64,000 nucleotides of DNA from Prunella strophiata. Lineage: Eukaryota; Chordata; Aves; Passeriformes; Prunellidae. Positions 22,807 to 35,412 of this stretch are shown one piece after another; positions within the stretch are counted from its first letter, which is position 1; each line of letters starts with the position of its first letter. The notes under the pieces are model-generated. The model was given only the letters and a program-made list of their open reading frames with translations. It was not told the origin of the DNA and did no database searches. Both the position numbers and the translations under genes were made by a program. The stretch covers positions 108,722,662 through 108,786,661 of the forward strand of contig JAZBQD010000030.1 of NCBI GenBank assembly GCA_036583965.1. Direction: 5' to 3'.

Positions 22807-25800
22807 TGAGCACAGAACGGGTTTGGGGCTGGCACTGAGCACAGAACGGGTTTGGGGCTGGCACCGAGCACAGAACGGGTTTGGGGCTGGCACCGAGCAC
22901 AGAACGGGTTTGGGGCTGGCACTGAGCACAGAACGGGTTTGGGGCTGGCACCGAGCACAGAACGGGTTTGGGGCTGGCACCGAGCACAGAACGGGTTTGG
23001 GGCTGCTGGTGCCGAGCACTGAGGCACAGAACGGGTTTGGGGTTGGCACCGAGCACAGAACGGGTTTGGGGCTGCTGTTGATGCCGGGCACTGAGCACAG
23101 AACGGGTTTGGGGCTGCTGGCACTGAGCACAGAACGTGTTTGGGGCTGGCACCGAGCACAGAACGGGGCTGGGGCTGGCACTGAGCACAGAACGGGTTTG
23201 GGGTTGGCACTGAGCACAGAATGGGTTTGGGGTTGGCACCGAGCACAGAACGGGTTTGGTGTTGGCACCGAGCACAGAACGGGTTTGGGGCTGGCACCGA
23301 GCACAGAACGGGTTTGGGGCTGGCACCGAGCACAGAACGGGTTTGGGGCTGGCACTGAGCACAGAACGGGTTTGGGGCTGGCACCGAGCACAGAACGGGG
23401 CTGGGGCTGGCACCGAGCACAGAACGGGTTTGGGGCTGCTGGTGCCGAGCACGGAGGCACAGAACGGGTTTGGGGCTGGCACCGAGCACAGAACGGGTTT
23501 GGGGCTGGCACCGAGCACAGAACGGGTTTGGGGCTGGCACCGAGCACAGAACGGGTTTGGGGCTGGCACTGAGCACAGAACGGGTTTGGGGCTGGCACTG
23601 AGCACAGAACGGGTTTGGGGCTGGCACCGAGCACAGAACGGGTTTGGGGCTGGCACCGAGCACAGAACGGGTTTGGGGCTGGCACCGAGCACAGAACGGG
23701 TTTGGGGCTGGCACTGAGCACAGAACGGGTTTGGGGCTGGCACCGAGCACAGAACGGGTTTGGGGCTGGCACCGAGCACAGAACGGGTTTGGGGCTGGCA
23801 CCGAGCACAGAACGGGTTTGGGGCTGGCACCGAGCACAGAACGGGTTTGGGGCTGGCACCGAGCACAGAACGGGTTTGGGGCTGGCACCGAGCACAGAAC
23901 GGGTTTGGGGCTGGCACCGAGCACAGAACGGGTTTGGGGCTGGCACCGAGCACAGAACGGGTTTGGGGCTGGCACCGAGCACAGAACGGGTTTGGGGCTG
24001 GCACTGAGCACAGAACGGGTTTGGGGCTGGCACTGAGCACAGAACGGGTTTGGGGCTGGCACCGAGCACAGAACGGGTTTGGGGCTGGCACCGAGCACAG
24101 AACGGGTTTGGGGCTGGCACTGAGCACAGAACGGGTTTGGGGCTGGCACCGAGCACAGAACGGGTTTGGGGCTGGCACCGAGCACAGAACGGGTTTGGGG
24201 CTGGCACCGAGCACAGAACGGGTTTGGGGCTGGCACCGAGCACAGAACGGGTTTGGGGCTGGCACCGAGCACAGAACGGGTTTGGGGCTGGCACTGAGCA
24301 CAGAACGGGTTTGGGGTTGGCACCGAGCACAGAACGGGTTTGGGGCTGGCACCGAGCACAGAACGGGTTTGGGGCTGGCACCGAGCACAGAACGGGTTTG
24401 GGGCTGGCACCGAGCACAGAACGGGTTTGGGGCTGGCACCGAGCACAGAACGGGTTTGGGGCTGGCACCGAGCACAGAACGGGTTTGGGGCTGGCACTGA
24501 GCACAGAACGGGTTTGGGGCTGGCACCGAGCACAGAACGGGTTTGGGGCTGGCACCGAGCACAGAACGGGTTTGGGGCTGGCACCGAGCACAGAACGGGT
24601 TTGGGGCTGGCACCGAGCACAGAACGGGTTTGGGGCTGGCACCGAGCACAGAACGGGTTTGGGGCTGGCACCGAGCACAGAACGGGTTTGGGGCTGGCAC
24701 TGAGCACAGAACGGGTTTGGGGCTGGCACTGAGCACAGAACGGGTTTGGGGCTGGCACTGAGCACAGAACGGGTTTGGGGCTGGCACCGAGCACAGAACG
24801 GGTTTGGGGCTGGCACCGAGCACAGAACGGGTTTGGGGCTGGCACCGAGCACAGAACGGGTTTGGGGCTGGCACCGAGCACAGAACGGGTTTGGGGCTGG
24901 CACCGAGCACAGAACGGGTTTGGGGCTGGCACTGAGCACAGAACGGGTTTGGGGCTGGCACCGAGCACAGAACGGGTTTGGGGCTGGCACCGAGCACAGA
25001 ACGGGTTTGGGGCTGGCACCGAGCACAGAACGGGTTTGGGGCTGGCACTGAGCACAGAACGGGTTTGGGGCTGGCACTGAGCACAGAACGGGTTTGGGGC
25101 TGGCACTGAGCACAGAACGGGTTTGGGGCTGGCACTGAGCACAGAACGGGTTTGGGGCTGGCACCGAGCACAGAACGGGTTTGGGGCTGGCACCGAGCAC
25201 AGAACGGGTTTGGGGCTGGCACTGAGCACAGAACGGGTTTGGGGCTGGCACTGAGCACAGAACGGGTTTGGGGCTGGCACTGAGCACAGAACGGGTTTGG
25301 GGTTGGCACCGAGCACAGAACGGGTTTGGGGCTGGCACCGAGCACAGAACGGGTTTGGGGCTGGCACTGAGCACAGAACGGGTTTGGGGCTGGCACTGAG
25401 CACAGAACGGGTTTGGGGCTGGCACCGAGCACAGAACGGGTTTGGGGCTGGCACCGAGCACAGAACGGGTTTGGGGCTGGCACTGAGCACAGAACGGGTT
25501 TGGGGCTGGCACCGAGCACAGAACGGGTTTGGGGCTGGCACCGAGCACAGAACGGGTTTGGGGTTGGCACCGAGCACAGAACGGGTTTGGGGCTGGCACC
25601 GAGCACAGAACGGGTTTGGGGCTGGCACCGAGCACAGAACGGGTTTGGGGCTGGCACCGAGCACAGAACGGGTTTGGGGTTGGCACCGAGCACAGAACGG
25701 GTTTGGGGCTGGCACCGAGCACAGAACGGGTTTGGGGCTGGCACTGAGCACAGAACGGGTTTGGGGCTGGCACTGAGCACAGAACGGGTTTGGGGCTGGC

Positions 25801-25890
25801 ACCGAGCACAGAACGGGTTTGGGGCTGGCACCGAGCACAGAACGGGTTTGGGGCTGGCACCGAGCACAGAACGGGTTTGGGGCTGGCACC
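22807..25890. repeat. promoter minisatellite, block B (29-bp unit, about 105 copies)
   Basis: A head-to-tail array of a 29-bp unit starting GGGTTTGGGGCTGG, then GCACYGAGC and ending ACAGAAC, where Y is C or T. Two CpGs occur per C-type unit (in ACCGAGC and AACGGG). From about 23460 to the end, the units differ almost only at Y and at a CTGG/TTGG position. The stretch nearer MAOB (22800-23460) is more varied: 28-bp hybrid units with GGGGCTGGGG, insertions such as CTGGTGCC and TTGATGCC, and single variants AACGTG and AATGGG. The minus strand has no stop in any frame. The array ends abruptly at unique sequence (CACTCTCATCTCC). Copy number may be individual-specific or affected by assembly. Confidence 0.97.
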
Positions 25891-27078
25891 ACTCTCATCT
25901 CCTGGAGCTGTACACTGCCAAAAGCAGGCCATGAGAGCCTGGAGAGGTTCCCTGTCCCTCTTCCATAATGCCTCAGGTGAGGTTTGTGGGGTTCAGAGAC
26001 AGGGGCATCTGTGATGGAAGTCACAAATATTGAGTACAATGGGTACAGTCCTGCATTTTTAGGCAAAAGGGAGGGAAGAAAATTAAAGGGACAGGAAATA
26101 GAATAAAATGGAAATGCATATTCTTACTCTGATTGAAAGAATCTGTCTGATTAAATCAAACTCCAAGACCTCTTTATCCTGACAGAGACACAGTTATCAA
26201 ATTATCAGAAATAATGGTTGCAGAGAAATTTCAAATCCCATATGAAACACTGAAAATTGGGAAAGGCTATTCCAAAAGCAGAAATGGGTAAATTTATGGA
26301 CTCTTGTCAAGGGTAGCTATGGTTATATTTACATATTTAATGCCAGGTGCCATGATCTCCTAATGTTCCCAATATATAATCCTTATTCCTGGGATTCTTG
26401 TGGTTCCTATTTTTCTCTTGTAGCTCTAAGAATCAATATCTTTTTTAAATTTATTTTTAAATAGGTGTGTTTGAAACAGAAGGCTGTGTTGCCTGCATTT
26501 GAGGGTATGTGGTGCATGTCCTAGAGTCACATGAAGGTCCATGGGAGTGTTGGAGGGCACAAAGCCCTCAAAGGGCTCCTGTTGAAACACAACACAGAGC
26601 AAACATCTGGGTCATTAAGTCTCTTTCTGTGTGTTCATGGACACATTATATAATCCTGCTAATGAATAAATCCAGCACTGTCTAGTGTTTTGGCCTCAAC
26701 CCTCTCCCAAAGCCAGGTTGGTTTTTTCCCTCCTCTCTCCTGCAATGTCTGGTTCAAAGGTTCTTTTTTTTATCTCAGTAGCTTCTGCTTCTGAAATGTT
26801 TACACCCTGTGTGATGGTAACCCCAGCCAGCAGAAAAGCTAGCACACCATGGTACATTTAAACAGGTACTGTGTTCCCCTCTTTGCTGTTCCTCCCTTTT
26901 CTGTTTGCAGTGTTGTGATGCTTTTCAAGCACTTTAGAATCCCTAAATATTGGAATGCACATTTGCCAATCCTCATAACAATTTTATACACAATTCCCAG
27001 ACCAAAAATATCTGTCTTCAACAGGTACAAGCAGAATGGTGTACATAACTCTAATAAAGCCTCTTTGATGGCATAAAT

Positions 27079-27100
27079 TTTTTTTTTTTTTTTTTTTTTT
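27079..27100. repeat. poly(T) run of 22 nt
   Basis: An uninterrupted T run, or a poly(A) tail if read on the minus strand. No adjacent processed gene copy was recognised. Confidence 0.9.
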
Positions 27101-27904
27101 GGTCTGGAACCCTCACATCTAATCTCATTAGGATTCACCTTCTGTTTTTTATGGCCCCATTACTTCTCTCATCCCATGTGGTTCTAAGTAATTCAATAGA
27201 TGAAGTGTGTTGTGCCTGGATTTTGGCACGTTATCCTTTGAATGCATGATGTTAAAAGCAGAGCAAACTTTCTGTGAAGACACAGCAGCTGAGAGCCTCC
27301 ACATTTTCTCACCTCAGACTAGAGCTTGTCTGAGATAAAATACATTGTTTTCATAAATTTTCTTAGGTTCTCTGACACTGTGGCAATTAAATGGCACAAT
27401 AGCTGTGCTGTCTGGTAGAAAATGTACTGACAGCCATGGACTAAATTTTGAGGACTTAGGGGAAAGTTGATGGAGTAGGGGTCAAAGCCAAAGATCTCCA
27501 CATTTACAAAGGGTTAAGAGGTAGAATTTAGGCACATGATTCATCATTGTCTGGTCAGTGGCTGGTAAAACCACTGTTCAGCTTCTTAAATTACACATCC
27601 TCTCAGTTTCTACTCCTTAAATAGCAGTGCATTTTAAAAACCCATGTTTTTATTGTTTATGTGTTACAGTTTTTCTTCAAAGTGTTCAGGGGGAAAGTCT
27701 CTTCTTCAGGACAAGTTGGTTCACATCTCTGAAATTTCCTGCTGGCAAGTAAATGGATGTTAACATCACCTTCAGTCAAAGCATCCAAATGGATTCCTCT
27801 GTTACCTGCAGACTATATGAGCACCTGCTTCAGGTGCAGGGGTGTGATTGAAACCAGGAATTCTTCTAAATTCCTGCTCTGAATGCAAACTCCCACTGTG
27901 ACAG

Positions 27905-27940
27905 GTTCCTGTCTGTGATCCCTGGGTCACAGACAGGAAC
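27905..27940. repeat. perfect 14-bp inverted repeat, 8-nt loop
   Basis: GTTCCTGTCTGTGA (27905-27918) is followed after TCCCTGGG by its exact reverse complement (27927-27940). It would form a stable stem in RNA of either strand. It is too short for a typical microRNA precursor by itself. Confidence 0.85.
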
Positions 27941-30900
27941 ACATCCTCCTTCCACCCTGACACTCCCTGGGCCTTGGTGCTTTCAGGCCCCCAGTGGATC
28001 TGATGCTTGCACTTCATCCCTGGTGAAGAATCCTTCAAAGGAGGGGTGAACATGGCTTGACACCTCCCTCATCTGCAGCCAAGCCATACTGCTCTGCTTA
28101 GTGCCTTTGTTCTTGCTGAATACTGATGTTGCAGAAGACAGGCAGGTTTAAATACATTGATAAACATATATTTTACACAGCTTCAAATTTCCCTCATGCA
28201 ATCAGTGCAGAGAATGTGAAAGCACATCAGTGCTTTTGAAATACTGCACAATTAATGAACATAAGCTGCATGCCAGGCTTTCCTCTGGGGGAAAGCTGCT
28301 GCAAGGTGTCTCAGCAGGTTGTCTGCTCTGTCCCTGCACTCTACAGTGGCATCAGCCATGGCTGAAATGTATCTTGATTAGCAGTGAATGTTAACTGGAG
28401 AGGTAAAAGTTAATAGCCAAGAGTTTTAATCCATCATACACAGGCTGACGTCCACCTAGAGCTAATAAGCAAAAATTGAATATTTTATCAATCTGATCAT
28501 TAAATGTAAAACCTACAGGATTAAGCCTCTTAGTAGAAGCAGAGTGAATGTAAACATCCACATTCTGAGCACACACACAGAGGCACAGCACAAGAACAGA
28601 GCAAGGGTCTGATAACCACAATGCAGCCAGGCCTGGGGATGGGGGCAAGGATCATGGGGACCCCCAAGGGAGGGTGACAGCCCAGGCCTGTCCCACCCCA
28701 GGCAGGAGCAGCTCCCAAAATTAGGTCCTTACTGATGCCATAATTATTTCATGCAAGTGCAAAGGTTTTAGAACAAAATAATTTTAACTTTCTTATTATT
28801 ATCATCTGTCTGTGTGGACCTAAGGATCTTCGAGGCAGTGGAGGGAGGCCATGGAGGCTCTAAGACAATAAGGAGTCAATTACATGTGCCATCATCAGAT
28901 CTCACAGAGAAGCCATTCATCAAGACTGCTTGTGTAATGAAACCCCAAGAAGGAGTGGAAAAAAATTGATGTGATGTCTCAAAGCATTCCAGATATCCTC
29001 CTTCACAGTCTCTGGTTTCCTTTCCATCTGTTTATCCCACTTTTACAAATCTGTGACTGGTGTAACCACCATTCTGATGGAAGGATTAAAAACAATAATG
29101 GTAATTATGCAATAATGGTAATATATGCATACTTACTAATATAACCAACAAAGAATAAGCAGGGGAAAACCCTTAAACTAACAGAAATTAATTCCCCAAT
29201 GTCTAGCTCATCCTTGCACTGTGCTAATCTCTTACTGATGATTAGTTACAGTTCAGGCTGATCCAATTTCCTAGTGCTTCTCTTTTTTTGCAAAATTTTC
29301 CTCCAAAAGAAATCCATTTGCAGGTTTATGGTGGTGTTCACTATTGTTATTTAATCAATACCTGCATGCAGAGGTGCTTGGCACTGCCATGGCACCTGTG
29401 ATGTGGACTTGTGCCAATTTCTAAAGACACTTTGCATTTGTTCATGGGCAATGCCAGTTCCTGCCCACAGGTCACCCATACAGGCAAGGACAATGACAGA
29501 ATGGAAAACAAGGTTTTATGTAAATGTAAAGGAGTTAGAAAAGTTAAAGTACATTAGAAAGTACCATATTGCTGCTTCAGACAGAGAGAGACTTAAGGAT
29601 AGACTTAATCAAAGGGTGTTGCTCAAAAATAATCAGTGTTTTTAGTGACCAGAAGACATGTTCTGAACTGAAAGCCAACAGTCTTTGCTAGGTAATGCCT
29701 ATTTTTTTACTGACACTAGTTTAAAATCTATTTGAGCTCAGCTCTTTTTCTCTTGAACTAGATGAGCAAAAGCTAAAGATGCAAATCAGATGAGAACAAT
29801 GAAATTCCATCTCCTACCTCTACACAGTCCTGTGCACATGTCCTGTACAAATGCACTGGCATGTCTCAGAATACATGAGGAAATGAAACACTTTCATCCC
29901 TTTAACAAAAAATCTACCATGTCCTTCACCAATAACCTAATCTGAAGAGCTCCTGAAGAGACAAGTTATACATCTCACTCATGTCAAATGTTTTCTTGTG
30001 AATAATGGTTGGTGACATTTTATTTTCTCTGGATCATGATGGTCCTGCTGCTTTGCATCTATGGAAGTCACAGCACACTGTTTCCATCTGCCACTCAAAG
30101 ATAGCCCTCTTCCAGTCTGTCCATCACCAGCCTTCATTATTAATTCATTGCTGATTTATTTCACCTTTATGGGAGTCAAAAGAAGCTCCCAGGTTTGATT
30201 CCTCTGGCTCCTCATTCTCTTTATCTTGCCCCCATATTTTTTCTGCCTCACTCCCTAATTTTTAGCTGTGGCAAAATAGCCCATCATCAGTAACAGACCT
30301 CATGTTATCCTGAAGGAAAAAACATACAGGAAGATATTCCAGAAGCTCCTACAGTGCAAACTTGGGAAATAATTAAAGTAATAAACAACAGGACCCAGGC
30401 TATCATGTATTGATAAGGAGGTTATTGTGCATGTATTAGTGTTACAATGTGTGTACATGACAATGCTGCTGTGAATAATGGGGGGATGTTGTTCTCTGCA
30501 CATTTCCACAGTCCAGTTTGGCCCTGTATAAATTGGAATGGCTTCAGTGAAAAGCCCTGAAAATAATTAATAGATTAGGAAATATGCTTGCTAGTGAAAA
30601 ATCTAAAGTTAAAGAGGAGAAGGTAAAGAGGTTTTCATTTGTACAGGTGGGATTTATTTCATCTTGTGCTTCTCCTCTGCACTGGCTCTCAAGGTCCCTT
30701 CTCTGGGCCAAGGGAGGGACAGGTAGTTCTAGAGACTGATTTACACTGTACTAAAGCAGTTAATCAAGACAGGCAGGACAAGTTTCCTTCTGAGAAAACT
30801 TTTTCTTTTTTTTTTTCCTTTTGGCTCTCTCAAAGGACACTTGATTGACCTGGGCTGAATAAACTTTCAGATGATTAGAACCAGTGAACTCAGTCCCACC

Positions 30901-32461
30901 CCAGGTATGTGCTTGGGGAGCAAAGAGTTTCTCATACAGTTCTCCAGTGAAGGTGACAGAACTATATTTAATACTTCTAACCTAGGAGAAAGGGAGAAAT
31001 CAACACAAAGCTGCCCTGGAAACTTACCATTGGATTTATTTTGTACAGACCATAGGATCTTTGCCCCTGAGAAGCAGCAGGAGGCTGTGAGCTCAAGATG
31101 ACCTGGCTCCTTGCTCCTCCAGGAAGGCTGGGACTGCCTTGCAAAGGTCTGTATGGTCCTGCTCATCCTCAGTGCCCTGGGACAAAGCTGAAACCCCTTC
31201 CTGGCTGGGCACAAAGGACCCTTTAGCATGGGAAGGCTGGGGCCTTGCACTTTTTATGTCATTGCACAGATTTTATGCAACCACAAGCAACATGAGCTGT
31301 GTGCTGGGCCAGAATCAAGTTTTTATCTTATAACTGCCCTTTACACTCTGTGTTTTCTAAATCCCAGCATTGCCAAGTGCTGATTTTAATCCAAATCTTT
31401 CTGTGCTAAAGCTTGTGAGGTCAGAGTTTGATTCCATTCTCTGAGGTTTGGTTTAGATTTTCCATGCATATGTTATATTTTTTATTCTATATACAGTTTT
31501 CATTCTTTTCAGGCCTGAACTTCATCCAAAGTCTTTAATTACCCTATAAATTCCAAAGTCCAGCTCCATCAAAATTTCCTTGCATACTTATTCCTTTAAC
31601 TCATTTCCATAAACACAGACCTCCTCTAAACAATTTAAAAATTGCATCTGTATCCTCTTACTAGATGTACAATAGTTTAAAATTCATAGAATCCGGATCT
31701 GACAATAAGCAGGGCTTTTCATTTTCATGCTGTTTTTAGTCTCTCAAAGTATTTAGAGATGACTTTGCTAATTGTCTTCCATTTTATAGGTATCTCCTTT
31801 TGAAGTGCTTGGTTATTTTGATAAGCTAATCAATGCTAATTGATTAATTTTATTTAATTTAGCAATTAAATAATTACTAAACTTGCAAAGGAGTTTTGTT
31901 TCTATTAGCATTTCTATGTTGGCCAGCTAGGATCACACATAAGTCTCTTTGTTTTCTTCAAAATGAGGCTGCTGTATTCATTTTATGTTTACACATCTCC
32001 TGTTGAAGCCAATCTTCCAGTATCAATGTAATAAAAATGAGTTTGGATACATCAGAATTTTAACTACTGTCCATACAGACACTGAACAATAGTTTTCAAA
32101 TTGAAATATTATTCAATCTTCTCTCACATTTCTCATGATCAGTATTTTGGTTTCATGAGTTAGCCAGCACGTAGTTAGTGTTACTGTGGCTTGTATTTTA
32201 CAAATAGCAGATTTTAGAGGAGATGATCAGTACCAACCAGGGTATTTTAAAGTGCTGCTGCTTTACAGATGTGATCAAGAAGACAGACAGCATCAGGGCC
32301 CCTTGTTTTGTCCCATTCCTCAGCTCAAGGATATGTAGTTTTTTGTTGCTGATGACTGCATCGAATGGAATTGCCAGGGCCAAGGGCAACTTTGACTGTT
32401 TTACTTAAAGACCTCCCCTGGGCCTGGCTCTGTCTTCATGAACTAGATCCTTGAATCAGAA

Positions 32462-32525
32462 TATCACCTAGAATCTAGAATATCACCTAGAATCTAGAAT
32501 ATCACCTAGAATCTAGAATATCAAC
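32462..32525. repeat. 19-bp tandem repeat, about 3.4 copies
   Basis: Near-perfect head-to-tail copies of TATCACCTAGAATCTAGAA; the last copy decays to ATCAACC. It lies in intergenic sequence with no neighbouring gene. Confidence 0.9.
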
Positions 32526-32927
32526 CATCTAGGTTGCAATGGGAAAACAGAAGCTTGTCATGTTCAAATACCTGACCCTACTGTCTGCAGGCTTGGGAGA
32601 AGGATTGCAGAGCTCCTCCATCTTCTGGCAATTGTCATTTCATGGCAGATGGCAAAAAAAAGAAAAAAGAAATCAAGGTGAGGCTTCTGCATTTCCTGTG
32701 TTGGGATTCAAGTCTTGGTCCTGAGCCACTGTGTGAATTTTTCTGGTTGACTCCTTTCTGCATGCAGTGGCCATGGCTTTCCCTCATGCCTGTCTAGGGA
32801 ATGGTTGATACCTGATGGGGATGGGTCAGGTATTTTTAAATTTTTGTGTGCAGGCACTCAGCAGCAGGGTACTCTGCAGGCCTATTTCCATCCACTTTCC
32901 TAGTTCAGACACTGTTTTGTTTTAAAT

Positions 32928-33075
32928 CTTAGAATTGTAGGATATCCTGAGTTGGAAGGCACCCACAAGGATCATCAAAGTCCAACTCCAGGCCCTGCAA
33001 AAAACAACCCCAAGAATCCCACCCTATGCCTGAGAGCATTGTCTAATGTTCCATCAAAATTCCAAATGATGCCCT
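32928..33075 (-). mobile_element. CR1 LINE 3' fragment
   Basis: Reading TTAGAATTGTAGGATATCCT, GAGTTGGAAGGCACCCACAA and GGATCATCAAAGTCCAACTC, this is the reverse complement of the CR1 3' end, followed by GGCCCTGCA and a degraded upstream portion. The element is truncated and noncoding. The boundary at about 33075 is approximate. Confidence 0.8.
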
Positions 33076-35119
33076 GGGCTCACACCATGCATTGATTTGG
33101 GTCTGTGCTCTTTTTGAAGTCTTGCCTGCTTCCCTAACATCCTTTTGATCTGTCTTGGTTTGTATTATTTACTTTTGGTTCCACTTTATTGATGTTCTCT
33201 CCTTTTGTTGTGTGAGCCTGAACTCCTTCAGTCTTTATCCCTGTTCCTTGTGTGCATCTGCAACATCAGCACAGAGGCTGGGAAAACTGCTGTGCCATTT
33301 TTCTGAGAACAGTGACACTCCTTACAGCTCTTGTACTTGTGGTTTGTTCAGCTGAGGGGTGATTCATCCACTGTGTTTCCACCAGTTTGGAGACAGGTCA
33401 CAAAATAAGTTTCATTGTTGGGTGTTTTTAGTCTTGCACACTGTGGTGGGAGGGGCTGGTTTGGCTGCTGCTTCTGCCATGTGTTTTTGCTTGACACGTT
33501 GCAGATCACTGATGTATTTTGCAATCTTGTTCTGGTGACTGTCAAGGGTCAGTGCAGTGATTCCTGCTGCTTTCTGAAAGCCTCTGTTATGGTTTTTATT
33601 GCTATTCTAAAACAACTGGGTGTGGAAAAAGAAAACATTTTGCTTTTCAGGTATGATTTTAAATGAAAGAACCTTAATGTGTGCAAGAAGACAGACATTT
33701 GTCTAAGTCACAGTGCTTTCTGGTACTGGTACCTGTTCAGAAATACCTGGACAAAGGTGCAAGAAATATCTCATCTGGTAATTCTTCTGACAATTAAATC
33801 TGACTTTTAATCTATGTCAGTCAAGTGAAGCAATTGAAGCAGTTCTGTCAGTCAAGTCCTCTGAATTCACAGTCATAAGTGCCTTAGCACTGAGGTAAGA
33901 TTTTAATAAACCAAGTGTATTTGCATACCTTCATGCTTGAAGAATGTGTATAGACAACAGCAGAAAGAGCTGGCCTTTTGAATATTGGTTAGTGGTTTCA
34001 AATACCTTGAGTTCATTAGAAAAGTCAGCATTTCACCTGGGATTGACTGAAAAATGAAAATAGTAGACATAAGCAAAGTAAACACACTTTGATTAATTAG
34101 CAAATATATGTGGTATTTTGTATTTCTGAAAAAAAAAAATCCTGACATTTTCATACGAGGCTCTGGGATTGCACATTATATAACCACAAGGCTTGCTTAA
34201 TGAAGGAAGGTGTTCTGAAATGAGATACTTTGATGAGCCTGTATCTTTTAAACTAAAATAGCCACATCCCCATGAACACTGGCCTTTGCTACATTATAAG
34301 ATATATTCTCATTCCCTTGAGAAGCAGGTACAGCTTTTTCTCTGAACCAGGTGTTGCACAGCATGGAATAGCAGAGCTCCTGGAGATCACCATGCATAAA
34401 ACCCTCTTCTAGGTTCAGCACCTCTGGGCTGGCCAGTAGTGCCTGTATTTACTCAGGCTGATCAAAAGGTCAGAGATAAATTGACCTTTAAACCCATGCA
34501 GGCTTCATATGAGCTCTGTGTTGGTGGAGGGCCATGCCTGAAACCACACCAGACTCCTTCCAGGGAGCTCTGCTCTGCCTAAAAGTTTGGCTTTTCTCTC
34601 CCAAGTTATTGTCTGGAATTTTCCATAGCTGGTTTCCCTTTGTGCAATTCTTTGTAAACTGCAAGCACGCCTTCTAAACTGGATTGTGAAATTGTTTTTT
34701 GTCTAGTTGTGCTGATATGGCAGTGCTGCTGAGCCTGCACCCACAGTGGTTTGCTGCTCCTGAGGAGGAGGTGGCAGAGGTACAAGACTTTGGCACTGGA
34801 CAGCACACAGGGTGGTGCAGGTAAAGCTGATTTATGAAAGATTTTATGGTGGCAGGAACACAAATACTGGCACCTCTACAGGTACTGTAGAGGAGTGCAG
34901 GTAGGGACACTTAATTGGTCCAGATGTGGAATATTGTCATGACAGCTGTTCAGTGTTGATTGATTTCTTCATTAGGAGTAGCTGTAATTTGTCTTCCCTC
35001 CTCTCTGAAAAGCATTGATGAAAACAGCCTATGCAAGGTGTGCTGGGCTCCAGAGAGAGCTGACCAACAACTGCAGAAACAGGCATGGCACCTGTGAACA
35101 GGACATGCTCTAGCAATGC

Positions 35120-35185
35120 CAGGCACAGGGAGGTGGAAATTTAAGGTCCCTTCCTACCCAAACCATTCTATGACTCCACAGACCC
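35120..35185 (+). mobile_element. CR1 LINE 3' terminus (short remnant)
   Basis: AAGGTCCCTTCCTACCCAAA followed by CCATTCTATGACTCC is the plus-strand CR1 3' end. Only about 60 bp can be recognised. Confidence 0.7.
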
Positions 35186-35351
35186 AGGATAGTCTTGCAG
35201 GCAAGCAGTAAATCTTATGTGGCCAGGGCACTCACTTTTGGATTTGAAGACTTTCTTAAACTTGGGGACATTGGAATGTGTTTCTGAGGTTTATATTTTA
35301 AGATGGCATTATGCATTCATGACAATTCTTCCCCAAATGACCAAGGTTAGA

Positions 35352-35412
35352 TAATCATAGAATCATTTAGGTGGGAAAAGACCTCTTATGATCATCAAGT
35401 CCAATTGTTTAT
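35352..35412 (-). mobile_element. CR1 LINE 3' terminus (reverse orientation)
   Basis: AATCATAGAATCATTTAGGT followed by GGGAAAAGACCTC and GATCATCAAGTCCAA is a well-preserved reverse-complement CR1 3' end. It lies about 170 bp from a plus-oriented copy, so at least two insertions happened here. Confidence 0.85.

Noticed and set aside
22807..25890. CRISPR-like array (29-bp direct repeats)
   Set aside because: The repeats are directly contiguous with no unique spacers, and the setting is vertebrate nuclear DNA. It is a minisatellite.
22807..25890. Interstitial telomere-like sequence because of GGGTTTGGGG
   Set aside because: Vertebrate telomeres are TTAGGG repeats, and this motif is only one third of a longer GC-rich unit.
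22261..25934. Many plus-strand ORFs with TERVWGWHRAQNGFG-type repeats
   Set aside because: These are repeat-derived frames broken wherever ACTGAG introduces TGA. Nothing indicates a plus-strand gene.
21925..26066. Three overlapping minus-strand ORFs of 1,282-1,345 residues with a Pro/Cys/Arg-rich repeat
   Set aside because: They are the same 29-bp DNA repeat read in three frames, open only because the unit lacks stop codons. The peptide cycle fits no family, and the frames run through MAOB exon 1 and intron 1.
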